In this document: in pieces, positions 44,637-52,771 of the stretch
Layout: each line of letters opens with the position of its first letter
Numbering within the stretch: position 1 is the first letter of the stretch
From: JALHUB01 sp963719465
GTDB taxonomy: Bacteria; Chloroflexota; Dehalococcoidia; DSTF01; JALHUB01
Length of the DNA: 64,000 nucleotides
NCBI GenBank assembly: GCA_963719465.1
Contig: OY970386.1
Coordinates: forward strand, 1,736,001 to 1,800,000
Direction: 5' to 3'
Position numbers and translations under genes: made by a program
The notes under the pieces: model-generated
Databases searched by the model: none
What the model was told of the DNA's origin: nothing
Seen by the model: the letters and a program-made list of their open reading frames with translations, nothing else

Positions 44637-44724
44637 GAACGGCGAGAACTTGAAAGAACCATATGATCTCGATCTGTCGCGGCCTGAACGCATGACCAAG
44701 CTGATTACCGAGGTGCTTCTGTGA
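44386..44724 (+). CDS. degenerate HD-GYP domain protein, C-terminal part
   Basis: The true frame resumes right after the G run with YPEGRKGKDICLFARIVAMADTYHSLLS, the D-x-Y/F-x-A/S-L end of an HD-GYP domain, then FDPELVQVFARQIPQYPAG and a ~60-residue beta-rich tail (VKLSSGEVGIVSNPN). Its stop overlaps the start of the next gene, so translation is coupled. Confidence 0.8.
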   Translation: MADTYHSLLSRRPHRQALRPQDAVEFIVAYSGELFDPELVQVFARQIPQYPAGLAVKLSSGEVGIVSNPNIGHIARPIVRICAENGENLKEPYDLDLSRPERMTKLITEVLL

Positions 44725-45212
44725 GCCCCGGGCCCGATGATTCCGTACTCGGCCAGGATGATATCGACTCCCTGGTCTCCGTGATGGCGAAGAAGAACGA
44801 GGAGGCGCCGACCGCTCCCCGGGCCGTTCAGACGCCGCCGGTGGTTGAACCGCCGCAGGCTCCTGAGCCGCCGGGCGCGGCCGTGCGCGCGGTGAGCGCG
44901 GGCGAGCAGCCCGTTGCCGGCACGGCGGACCTCGTTCAACGAATCGAGAAGCTGGAGGCGGCCGTCGCAAAGCTGACGCAGGCTGTCGGCGGAAGCCAGT
45001 CGCCGTCGCAAGTCGCGGCGCTGGCGAAGCAGGTGGAGACGCTTAACGCTCGTGTGCAGACCCTTCGCGAATACGCCGCGCACTCGGTCGGCTATCGAAT
45101 TCATGAGACGTTCCAGTGCGGCGCCTGCGGCCAGAAGGGGTTTGTGGCCGGGGCGGTGAAGTGCACGGCCTGCGGCCAGGAAACGTGGATGGGCTGGTGG
45201 CCGCCAGCCTGA
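44721..45212 (+). CDS. Zn-ribbon protein with a FliM-like N-terminal motif
   Basis: 163 residues, family not recognised. The N-terminus reads VLGQDDIDSLVSVM, close to the LSQDEIDALL motif by which FliM and FliN bind phospho-CheY. A Pro/Ala-rich linker follows, then a coiled coil (LVQRIEKLEAAVAKL and VAALAKQVETLNARVQTL), and a C-terminal zinc ribbon with CGACG and CTACG pairs. It overlaps the HD-GYP gene by four bases (GTGA) at the end of the chemosensory operon. A CheY- or CheB-receiver-binding adaptor is a reasonable hypothesis; nothing demonstrates it. Confidence 0.72.
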   Translation: MSPGPDDSVLGQDDIDSLVSVMAKKNEEAPTAPRAVQTPPVVEPPQAPEPPGAAVRAVSAGEQPVAGTADLVQRIEKLEAAVAKLTQAVGGSQSPSQVAALAKQVETLNARVQTLREYAAHSVGYRIHETFQCGACGQKGFVAGAVKCTACGQETWMGWWPPA

Positions 45213-45408
45213 CGGCTAGCGACCGACTCTCCTTGCGCCGTGGTTGACCCGCACGCGAGCGCGGACTTCGCCTCAACCCTCGCGACCGCTCCATAAGAAC
45301 GCGCTCGCCAAAGCATGACACCTGGCCGCTCCATCCTCGTCCGCTGGCGGAGCCGGTGATCGAGTCAGCGAAGAGATCTTCGACTGCGCTTCAAGTCGGC
45401 TGGCAAGA

Positions 45409-45435
45409 GGAGAGGGAGGTCGTTCCTCCCTCTCC
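45409..45435. terminator. bidirectional terminator at the end of the chemosensory operon
   Basis: GGAGAGGGAGG and CCTCCCTCTCC form a perfect 11-bp stem with a 5-base loop, followed by TTTG. It lies between the convergent Zn-ribbon and beta-helix genes. Confidence 0.75.
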
Positions 45436-45488
45436 TTTGACTGTGTTATCTATTGCGCCCGGCGCTCACTCACCGGAACCCGTTTCTC

Positions 45489-48400
45489 TTAAGGGTCCAC
45501 GGGCGCGATGGGCGTCGCCTGGTCGTTGGGCGATGGGTTCTCGCAGGTGCTGTGGTTGCGGCCGAAGACGAACTGAAGGTCCTTGATGTCGATGTCGCCA
45601 TCGCCTCCCTTGGGCTCCAGGTCGTACCATTGGCCGTACGAGTCCATGCCCTGCGACGACCCGTAGAGGAAAGCTTCCGCCTGGTCGTCCTTCACGTCGA
45701 CCTGGCAGTCGAGGTTCAGGTCGCCCTCCAGCATGCGGATGGTCACATAGGCCGGGGCACATACTGCGGTGAGCTGACCGGGGAGAGTACCTGGAATCTG
45801 CTCGCTCTGGGTGTCCGTGACTTCGCAGTTGTGGTCGTCAATCGTCGTCTGGATGCCGTTGTCCTTGGTCGGGCGGAAGCCGGCCGTGGTCATGATGTTG
45901 GTCAGGTTCGGCGTAATTATGATCCGCTCGACCAGGCCGTTGCCCTCAGGCCCAACCTTGCCCTGAGGCACCGGCGTTCCCGCGGAGTTGTTGACGGTCG
46001 CGTCCTTGGTCACACAGCCTTCGAGAATCGAGTTCTCGTTCTGGATGGTGACGAAGCAACCACCGGCGTCGTTGGAGTTGACCACGCGGCCACCGCTGGT
46101 GAGCCAGGTGTTGTCCGGAACGGTGGTAACCGAGACGAAGTTGTGGTCAAAGCTGATCTCGTGCTCCCAGGCGCCCAGGCCTTCCGGAGTGCAGGCCGGC
46201 GTCTGAAGTGGAGCGGGAGTCCCCTGGGCGTTCACGTTGTTCGGGTTGCAGACATCGTTGATGCCGAAGATCCACTCGTCGATCTCCAGGCAGCCTTCGC
46301 CCTTGGTCGGGTCGACGCAGCTCTTCATGACCCAGAGGACGCTGTTGTCCTGAACCCCCGGGACGTTCACCTGGGCGTCCTTCTCCATGCTGACGACGCT
46401 GGGCACGGGCGCCGGCGTCCCGGGTGTGGGCGTGCTGGTCGGCGTGCGCGTGGGCGTGCTGGTCGGCGTGCGCGTGGGCGTGCTGGTCGGCGTGCGCGTG
46501 GGCGTGTATGTTGGCGTGACGGTGATCTCCGTTGACGTGGGCGTCGGCGTTGGGCTTCCGGTCGGTGTTACCGTCGCCGTCGGTGTCAGCGTATTCGTAG
46601 CGGTAGCGGTGCTCGTGGGCGTGTAGGTGGCCGTCGCCGTATTGGTTGGAGTGTCCGTCGGCGTCTCTGTCGGCGTATCTGTCGCCGTCGCCGTCGGCGT
46701 CTCTGTCGGCGTATCTGTCGCCGTCGCCGTTGGCGTTGCCGTGTCCGTCGCCGTTGGCGTTGCCGTGTCCGTCGCCGTTGGCGTTGCCGTGTCCGTTGGC
46801 GTGTTCGTGGGCGTGTCGGTGGGCACGGGTGTCGACGTGATTGTGGGCGTGTCGGTGGGCGCGGGTGTCGCCGTGTCCGTCGGGGTGTCCGTGGACGTAG
46901 GCGTGGGGGTGTTCACGGAGCCGCCAGTGCACTCATCCGGTCCCGTGAGCCAGGGATCGAAGAGGACGTTGTCGCTGACTTCGTCGCCCTGTCCGTCGGG
47001 GTTCAGCGTCGGGTGGTAGGGGCCGGTCGCGTCTCCCCACCAGTTGTCGATCGCGTCCACAGCGTTGCTGCTGTAGTTCTGGAGGCCCCAGCCGTCGGGT
47101 ACGTAATTGTTTCCGTAGATGTCGTTGCAGCGGAGCACAACGTCGCTGGGCTCGACGATATAGGGCGCAACGATGACGCCGACTCCGGCGTTATTGATGA
47201 TTTCGTTGCTGGTGAAAGTGTCGTTGTGCGAGTCGCCGTCGACGATAACCCCGTCGCCCTCATCCCCGGCGGTGGGCGACGCGACGTTGTAGCTGACGTT
47301 GTTCTCGTTGACCGTAATGTCGCTGGAGTCGGCAAGATATAAGCCGGTACCGTTCGCCGAGATCAGATTGCCCGCGACCGCAGAATTGTCCACCAGCAGC
47401 AGGTAGACGCCAACGTCGCGCTCGGTCGTCACGGTGTTTTCCGAGATGTTCAGGTTCTTCATCGTTGGTTTCGAGTAGTTCACGATGAAGAGGCCCTCCA
47501 TGCTGTCGTGGACGTTGTTGCCGGTAACCACGACGCCGTCGGCGGCTTGGGTCACAAGGATGCCCGCTGCGGCCGCGGTGCTGGGCGTGTAGTCGTAGAG
47601 GCTCGCGTCGTTGTCGGTTATGCTGCCGCCGGCGCCGTCGCTGAGCTGGATACCGTTCTGCGCGATGTAGTCGGTCGGTCCCCAGCCGACGACAGTGTTG
47701 CCGGAGATGGTCGCGGTCATTCCAGAGCCGAGGGCCGTTATGCCGTTCTTCTGCACATCGTGCACACTGTTGTCGCTAATAGTCACGTTGGCGCCGCCTC
47801 CGCCTCCGCCGCCGCCCTCGGCGAAGATGCCGAGGGCGCCCTGGCAGCCTTCGTAGCCGGCCGGGAAGTCAATGTTCTGCACTTCGCTGTCTTCGATAGT
47901 GCCGGAGGAGTTCCGCCAGTAGACGCCCATAAAGGTGGGTGTACATGACGTTAGGCTGTTGCCCGCCCCGTCCACAGTGAGGTCGCTGACGGTCACGTCC
48001 GACGTGCTGTCGATGACGATGATGGCCGCGACTGCCGCTCCCGGGGAGCCGCCGTCGATGCGCGTAGTGTTGACCGCGACGGGCACGGGCGCGATCACGG
48101 TCGAGCCTTCGCCGGCGCCTTCGAGGGTGAGCGGCTTGTTGATGGTGACCTGCTCGTTGTAGACGCCGGGAAGGACCTGGACGGTATCACCGGCCACCGC
48201 CTTGTTGACGGCGTAGCGCTGGATGGAGCTGTAGACGCCGCGAATGTCGACGAAGCTGCCGGAGGTCCACGGCTGGGCGTCGCCGCCGGGCGTCCAGGTG
48301 ACGGCGGCGGTGTCGAAGGAGTTGTTCGCGACGATGGCGTGCCAGTCGGGGTTGGCGTAGCCGGGGCCTCCGTTATATGTGCCCCAGGCGACGACGTGCC

Positions 48401-49256
48401 TGCGGTCGGACTGGATGAAGGTGTTGCCGCTGATGGTGGCGGCGCCGACGGGATAGACGTCCCAACTATCGGCGCCGGGGCCGACGAAAGCGATGGCGTC
48501 GCAGTTGTTGTTGAATACATTGTCTTCGATCAGGCGGTTGTTCACGCTTCCGCTCCAGCCGGGCCCGCTGGAGATTCGGATGCCGCTGGCGTCCGCTCCG
48601 CCGCCGTCGATGAGGTTGCCCTCGATTGTGTAGGACTGGACGTGCGAAGTGTTTGTGACGGGATTGAAGTGGAGGTCGTCGAGGTAGAGGGCCGCTGCTC
48701 CGTCGATGCCGTGAAGGGCGTTGAATTCGATGGTCACGTTATCGCCGACCGACTCGATCGTCTTGTTGTTCCAGTCGTTGTAGCCGGTAACATCCAGGCC
48801 GCTGATGGTTACGTTGTCCGCCTGGACGAAGATGGTCGATGTGCCGAAATCCGGCACGTCGCGCTTGCCGGTGATGAATGCGAGGACGTTGTGATAGTCG
48901 GTGATCGGGGCGCCGCTGGAATCAACGCCTTGAATCGTCAGCGACTTGCCAACGAACATGTTGAAATCGTTGCTGCCGGCGCCGCCGGTGCTCGGATCGC
49001 GTCTGTTGGCCTCGTCCTGGTTGTAGGTGCCGGGGCAGACGTTGATGATGTCGCCGGGGGAAGCCGCGTCGATTGCCGCCTGGATGGTGGTATAGGCGCC
49101 GTCACTGGCGTCGCAGTTGGCGGCGTTGCCGTGGCCGTCAGCGTCGACGACGAGGACGCTGCTGGCGCGAGTGGGCGACGGGGATAAGTTGAAGGCGGCG
49201 AGCGCTACAGCCAGTACGACCGCCCCGAGGGTGAACCAGCGAACCAGCGTCCTCAT
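45489..49256 (-). CDS. secreted right-handed beta-helix protein with dockerin-like C-terminus
   Basis: 1,255 residues from the ATG chosen because AGGAGG precedes MRTLVRWFTL. Signal peptide, then YTTIQAAIDAASPGDIINVCPGTYN, the opening of NosD/pectate-lyase-like parallel beta-helices, with repeated ISGN/ITDN turns to about residue 760. A ~165-residue Thr/Pro linker (TPTxTxTPT) follows, then a ~270-residue module beginning LWVMKSCVDP and ending with two Asp-rich segments, GDLNLDCQVDVKDDQAEAF and GDGDIDIKDLQFVFG, each resembling a dockerin calcium loop. The module recurs in the 55064-57273 gene. Extracellular polysaccharide binding or cleavage is likely; no catalytic residues are assigned. Intact, with a strong promoter. 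Confidence 0.88.
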   Translation of the reverse strand: MRTLVRWFTLGAVVLAVALAAFNLSPSPTRASSVLVVDADGHGNAANCDASDGAYTTIQAAIDAASPGDIINVCPGTYNQDEANRRDPSTGGAGSNDFNMFVGKSLTIQGVDSSGAPITDYHNVLAFITGKRDVPDFGTSTIFVQADNVTISGLDVTGYNDWNNKTIESVGDNVTIEFNALHGIDGAAALYLDDLHFNPVTNTSHVQSYTIEGNLIDGGGADASGIRISSGPGWSGSVNNRLIEDNVFNNNCDAIAFVGPGADSWDVYPVGAATISGNTFIQSDRRHVVAWGTYNGGPGYANPDWHAIVANNSFDTAAVTWTPGGDAQPWTSGSFVDIRGVYSSIQRYAVNKAVAGDTVQVLPGVYNEQVTINKPLTLEGAGEGSTVIAPVPVAVNTTRIDGGSPGAAVAAIIVIDSTSDVTVSDLTVDGAGNSLTSCTPTFMGVYWRNSSGTIEDSEVQNIDFPAGYEGCQGALGIFAEGGGGGGGGANVTISDNSVHDVQKNGITALGSGMTATISGNTVVGWGPTDYIAQNGIQLSDGAGGSITDNDASLYDYTPSTAAAAGILVTQAADGVVVTGNNVHDSMEGLFIVNYSKPTMKNLNISENTVTTERDVGVYLLLVDNSAVAGNLISANGTGLYLADSSDITVNENNVSYNVASPTAGDEGDGVIVDGDSHNDTFTSNEIINNAGVGVIVAPYIVEPSDVVLRCNDIYGNNYVPDGWGLQNYSSNAVDAIDNWWGDATGPYHPTLNPDGQGDEVSDNVLFDPWLTGPDECTGGSVNTPTPTSTDTPTDTATPAPTDTPTITSTPVPTDTPTNTPTDTATPTATDTATPTATDTATPTATATDTPTETPTATATDTPTETPTDTPTNTATATYTPTSTATATNTLTPTATVTPTGSPTPTPTSTEITVTPTYTPTRTPTSTPTRTPTSTPTRTPTSTPTPGTPAPVPSVVSMEKDAQVNVPGVQDNSVLWVMKSCVDPTKGEGCLEIDEWIFGINDVCNPNNVNAQGTPAPLQTPACTPEGLGAWEHEISFDHNFVSVTTVPDNTWLTSGGRVVNSNDAGGCFVTIQNENSILEGCVTKDATVNNSAGTPVPQGKVGPEGNGLVERIIITPNLTNIMTTAGFRPTKDNGIQTTIDDHNCEVTDTQSEQIPGTLPGQLTAVCAPAYVTIRMLEGDLNLDCQVDVKDDQAEAFLYGSSQGMDSYGQWYDLEPKGGDGDIDIKDLQFVFGRNHSTCENPSPNDQATPIAPVDP
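46425..46905 (-). repeat. Thr/Pro-coding low-complexity tandem repeats
   Basis: Imperfect 12-24 bp repeats (for example GTCGGCGTGCGCGTGGGCGT on the plus strand, several tandem copies near 46440-46500) encode the TPT-rich linker of the beta-helix protein. Copy number is likely variable and is hard to assemble. Confidence 0.8.
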
Positions 49257-49417
49257 TTCGATCCTCCTGATCAAAGCAATACCTATCGGACCAGCGTCCG
49301 AATCAGATCGCCAAGGCGGGGTAGATAGGAATTGACATGACGAGCGCCAAGCGGGGATTGGCGCGAGCTATCGCAATTAACAGATCGGTAAGCTTCCTTG
49401 CCTGTGCGCTACATCAA

Positions 49418-49450
49418 ACAGGAGGGATGGATTCGAACCACCAGCGACCT
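49418..49450 (-). other. tRNA T-arm-like hairpin in the 5' leader of the beta-helix gene
   Basis: Minus strand reads GGTGG, TTCGAAT, CCATC, then CCTCCTG: a T-arm-like stem-loop with one wobble. No CCA and no 5' half. It lies directly after the -10 box of the promoter, so it would form the 5' end of the mRNA. It could be a tRNA footprint or a chance 5' hairpin. Confidence 0.3.
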
Positions 49451-49451
49451 C

Positions 49452-49480
49452 TATATAGCATGCTGTCGAACGCTTGTCAA
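49452..49480 (-). promoter_or_regulatory. sigma-70-type promoter of the beta-helix gene
   Basis: TTGACA, 17 bases, TATATA on the minus strand: near-perfect housekeeping consensus. It leaves a 5' leader of about 190 bases before the ATG at 49256, whose structure I could not match to a known riboswitch. Confidence 0.7.
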
Positions 49481-49569
49481 GAGGTAGGCCGTAACATTTT
49501 TCATGTGTGCGAAGTTAGGAGTGATGGGCTCGAAGCCGGCTGAACGCTCCGGCGAGCCGGCGGCTCGGC

Positions 49570-50898
49570 TCAAGGCGTCACGGTCACCGAGATCTGGTTT
49601 CCGAGCGGCGGGCCCGGCTGGTCCGTCGCCTCGGGCGGCGGCGTCGGCACCGTGCAGTCCGTGGTCGATTCGAAGCTCACGGGGTCACCGAAGGGCTGCC
49701 AGCGGAAGGTCGGTGTAGCTCCAGAACGGTCAACCGTGCCCCGGACGAAAATCTCCGCCTCGATGAAGCGGTGATCGGTCGCGCTGGTCGTCGAAGGGAG
49801 CAACGAGAGGTCGGTGCCGTACTTGCAGACCGATTCGGCCGCCGCTATCAGCGAACTGCGGGTCAGGTTCTTGCCGGCCTGCTTGAAGAGGCCGACGATG
49901 CTCTCGCCCAGCTCGTAGCCGACCAGGGTACTGTTGTCGAAAGGGAGATCGGGCGCGATCTGCGCCATTATCGCCTTCCTGGCGGCAACGCCGGGGATGG
50001 TCGTCTCCCACGCCTGGTGTGCGATGGTCGTGCTCACCACGCCCTCTATGTTGTCGAGGCCGGCGAGCGTGGCGGTGATGTCCAGGGCATTGGCTTCGTT
50101 GACGAGCATGGGCACCTGCCAGTTCAGCGTCTGGCGCGCCGTCTTCATCATGTTCGCGGCCTGGACGGGCGAGCCCCAGAACATGATGACGTCGACGTTC
50201 TCGGCCTTCAGTCGCTCAACCTGAGCGGTCACGTCGGACTGGGCAACGTCGTAGTACTCGGTGGTAACCTCCATGTCCGCGCCGAGGTCCTGCAAGCCCT
50301 GCCGTGTGCCCTGCTCGCCCTCTTTTCCGTAGTCATCGTTCTGTGCCAGGATGCCCAGCTTCTTGCCGTTGTAGTTCTGGTACAGGTAGGTCGCGAAGAT
50401 CTTGCCTTCCATCGTGTAGTCGACCATGGACGTGAAGCGGTTCTTGCCCACCGGGTTGGTCAGCTCGCTGGAGCCGCTGAGGGCGAAGATGTCGGGAACG
50501 CCCTGCTGTTCCAGGTACTTGTAGACGGCGGCCTCGGGCTCGGTGCCGAGATTGCCGACGAAAGCGAACACGCCGTCCTGCTCGACCAGCGTGCGGACGA
50601 CCTCCGTTGCCACCGGCCCGGAGTACTGGCTATCGCCAACGACGAGATCGATCTTCCGGCCGTACATGCCGCCCTGCGTGTTTATGTAGTCGAAGTAGGC
50701 CTGCATTCCCTTGCTGATCTCGATTCCCCAGGCGGCGGCGGGACTGCCGCTGAGCGGCATCAGAGTGCCAAGCTTTATCTCTGTGTCCGAAACGCCGGTT
50801 GAGTCGTCCGGCGTCTGGGCTTTGTCCGAGGCGCAGGCAGAGGCGAAGAGCATAAGAAGCACTATCGCGGTGAGAGGGCGAGCCAACGGGGTTTTCAT
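49570..50898 (-). CDS. branched-chain-amino-acid-type ABC substrate-binding lipoprotein (second copy)
   Basis: A 442-residue LivJ-like binding protein. The start at MKTPLARPLT is chosen since GAGGA lies just upstream; the ORF continues 170 Arg-rich residues further without coding character. Lipobox FASAC, then IKLGTLMPLSGSPAAAWGI and INTQGGMYGRKIDLVVGD. It resembles the 23504-24841 protein throughout, including a Cys-containing tail (FESTTDCTVPTPPPE). No transporter components adjoin. Two orphan copies in one window suggest expanded uptake or sensing of small amphipathic compounds. Confidence 0.88.
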   Translation of the reverse strand: MKTPLARPLTAIVLLMLFASACASDKAQTPDDSTGVSDTEIKLGTLMPLSGSPAAAWGIEISKGMQAYFDYINTQGGMYGRKIDLVVGDSQYSGPVATEVVRTLVEQDGVFAFVGNLGTEPEAAVYKYLEQQGVPDIFALSGSSELTNPVGKNRFTSMVDYTMEGKIFATYLYQNYNGKKLGILAQNDDYGKEGEQGTRQGLQDLGADMEVTTEYYDVAQSDVTAQVERLKAENVDVIMFWGSPVQAANMMKTARQTLNWQVPMLVNEANALDITATLAGLDNIEGVVSTTIAHQAWETTIPGVAARKAIMAQIAPDLPFDNSTLVGYELGESIVGLFKQAGKNLTRSSLIAAAESVCKYGTDLSLLPSTTSATDHRFIEAEIFVRGTVDRSGATPTFRWQPFGDPVSFESTTDCTVPTPPPEATDQPGPPLGNQISVTVTP

Positions 50899-51032
50899 CG
50901 AGTCCTCGTTTCGCCGGACTGCCAGCGCCGACGAAGAAATCCTACTCCTTTCCCGGCCGCGGTCAAAGGGCGGAAACGCTAGATGCGTCTGCCGGGCGGT
51001 AGCCTGAGTCGACGCCTCGATGCGGGCGGCGG

Positions 51033-51656
51033 CTACCAGTGTACGTAGACAGGCATTCCTATCTGCGCGAAGTCGAAGATCTCCTGCGAGGGGCCGGCCC
51101 TGATGCAGCCGTTGCTTACGCGGCCGGTGCTGGTGTCCACGACGTTGCCGTTCTGGTCCTTCGGGAACGAGTGGAATCCGTTCGCCTTCTCTGGGTCGAA
51201 GCCGACCCAGTCGCTGATGTAAGCGCCGTACTGAGCGTCCAGCGTCAGGTCGGCGTTCTTCTCGTAGACGTGAAAGAGGCCGGTCTGCGTGGAAGCGTAT
51301 TCGCCGGTATCGATGCGCTGGCCGACGGCGACCGGCGAGATGACGGCCAGTGCCCACTTGTCGTACATCAGACGCACGACGTATTTCGCGACGTCCACGT
51401 CTATCCACTCGCCGGCCGAGGGAGGCGAGCTGCCGTCCAGCGTGAAGCCGGGAGGCTTTTCGGCAATCGTCGCTGCCTGCATGTCAGTGGACGCCGTAGC
51501 GAGCGGCTCGATGGTGACAGAAGCATTCGTGACGGGCGCGGATCCACCGCGACACGCGACAGTCGCAAGGGTGGCAAGGAAGACCGCAAGGAACACGCAC
51601 AGGATCAGGAGGCGCGGGCGGTGTCGAGGACTGATCGGGTGCAGGCGTGGGAACAT
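51033..51656 (-). CDS. L,D-transpeptidase (YkuD) lipoprotein
   Basis: 207 residues from MFPRLHPISP; the longer ORF start adds 115 residues of non-coding character. Lipobox ATVAC after a hydrophobic signal. The YkuD domain has WIDVDVAKYVVRLMYDK at its start, the substrate His in NGFHSFPKD and the nucleophile Cys in VSNGCIRAG. It forms 3-3 peptidoglycan crosslinks or anchors proteins to the wall. The presence of a wall-active enzyme indicates a peptidoglycan-bearing host. Confidence 0.85.
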   Translation of the reverse strand: MFPRLHPISPRHRPRLLILCVFLAVFLATLATVACRGGSAPVTNASVTIEPLATASTDMQAATIAEKPPGFTLDGSSPPSAGEWIDVDVAKYVVRLMYDKWALAVISPVAVGQRIDTGEYASTQTGLFHVYEKNADLTLDAQYGAYISDWVGFDPEKANGFHSFPKDQNGNVVDTSTGRVSNGCIRAGPSQEIFDFAQIGMPVYVHW

Positions 51657-51979
51657 CTTGTGCAGTATGGCATGAAGTCGCCGGTGACGCCAGACGAAGC
51701 TGCTGGTCCTGACGAGTCGGCAACCGTCTCGTCGAAGCCCAAGGGCGGGGGCGATAGCGAAGGGACCGACAACCGCGGCAATGCGACGTTCGGAGATAGC
51801 TGACGGACTATGGAAGGTCGGCAGGGCGCTTTCCCTGCCTGCGTTCGGTTCCCGCCTGTCCGTTGTATCCCAGTCGTCCCGGCATGGTTGCTCCCGACGG
51901 TGGTTTGCCGAGGGAATTGGCTCTGTTATACTGCATGTAGCTGAGTTTGAAGCTCGTATGGAAAGCCAAGGGTTTCTAA

Positions 51980-52756
51980 ATGCCGAAGAGCAAGCAACCA
52001 AAGAACATCAAGCGGAAGGGCCGGAAGCCGCGCGGCGCCGATTGGTCGGGACCGGCGGCCAAGCACGGTCCCTTCGGAGTCTTTAGCAACATCAAGCTGT
52101 TCTACGTCTTCGGCGCCCTGATCATGGTGGGCAGCCTGGCGACAGGCTGGATGTCCATCTGCGGACCGAGCAACAACACGGGCGTCGTGACGGCCACGCC
52201 TGGCACCGCCGTGGCAACGGACACGCCGACGCCGTCGGCAACGGACGTGACGCCGACGCCTACCGTCGAACAGGTCAAGTCCTGGCCGTCGCCTCCTGCG
52301 ATGAGCATCGACCCGACGAAGAGCTATACGGCGACCATCACCGTCGAAGGCAAGGGGACGATCCAGGTGCAGCTCGACGCCGCCAACGCGCCGAACACCG
52401 TAAACAACTTCGTCTTCCTGGCGCAGCAGGGCTTTTTCAACAACCTGCCGTTCTACTACGTCGACGCGAACGCGTTCGCCGCGACGGGCGATCCAGCCGG
52501 AAACGGGCAGGGCGGTCCCGGCTACGAGCTCCCGAACGAGCCGAATTCGGTGAAGTTCAACGTCGGCTCTCTGGGGATGTTCAGCGGCAACGGGAACGGC
52601 ATGCGGGCGGGAAGCCGGTTCTTCATCGCCCTCAACCCGTCGATGCTCGATTCGACGAACTTCTGGCCGTTTGGCAAAGTGACTTCGGGCCTGGACGTGC
52701 TGCAAAGCCTGACCAAGGGCGACATAGTCCAGAGCATCCAGATCACGGCGCAGTAG
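51980..52756 (+). CDS. membrane-anchored cyclophilin-like protein (degenerate PPIase)
   Basis: 258 residues: basic N-terminus, one TM helix (IKLFYVFGALIMVGSLATGW), a Thr/Pro linker, and a cyclophilin domain from about residue 110 (NAPNTVNNFVFLAQQGFF). The catalytic FHR motif is FYY and the SQFFI strand is SRFFI, so the Arg essential for isomerisation is absent while GDPAGNGQGGPGYELPNE is well kept. Probably a chaperone-like or binding role outside the membrane. Complete; convergent with the histidine kinase. Confidence 0.87.
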   Translation: MPKSKQPKNIKRKGRKPRGADWSGPAAKHGPFGVFSNIKLFYVFGALIMVGSLATGWMSICGPSNNTGVVTATPGTAVATDTPTPSATDVTPTPTVEQVKSWPSPPAMSIDPTKSYTATITVEGKGTIQVQLDAANAPNTVNNFVFLAQQGFFNNLPFYYVDANAFAATGDPAGNGQGGPGYELPNEPNSVKFNVGSLGMFSGNGNGMRAGSRFFIALNPSMLDSTNFWPFGKVTSGLDVLQSLTKGDIVQSIQITAQ

Positions 52757-52771
52757 GCGTCACTGCTTCAG

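Noticed and set aside
46387..47019. Val/Gly-rich plus-strand ORFs (VGVxVGV repeats)
   Set aside because: Antisense reading of the TPT-coding linker of the beta-helix gene.
50899..51408. Long N-terminal extension of the second binding lipoprotein
   Set aside because: It is the antisense-frame shadow of the L,D-transpeptidase gene and Arg-rich; the lipoprotein signal begins at 50898.
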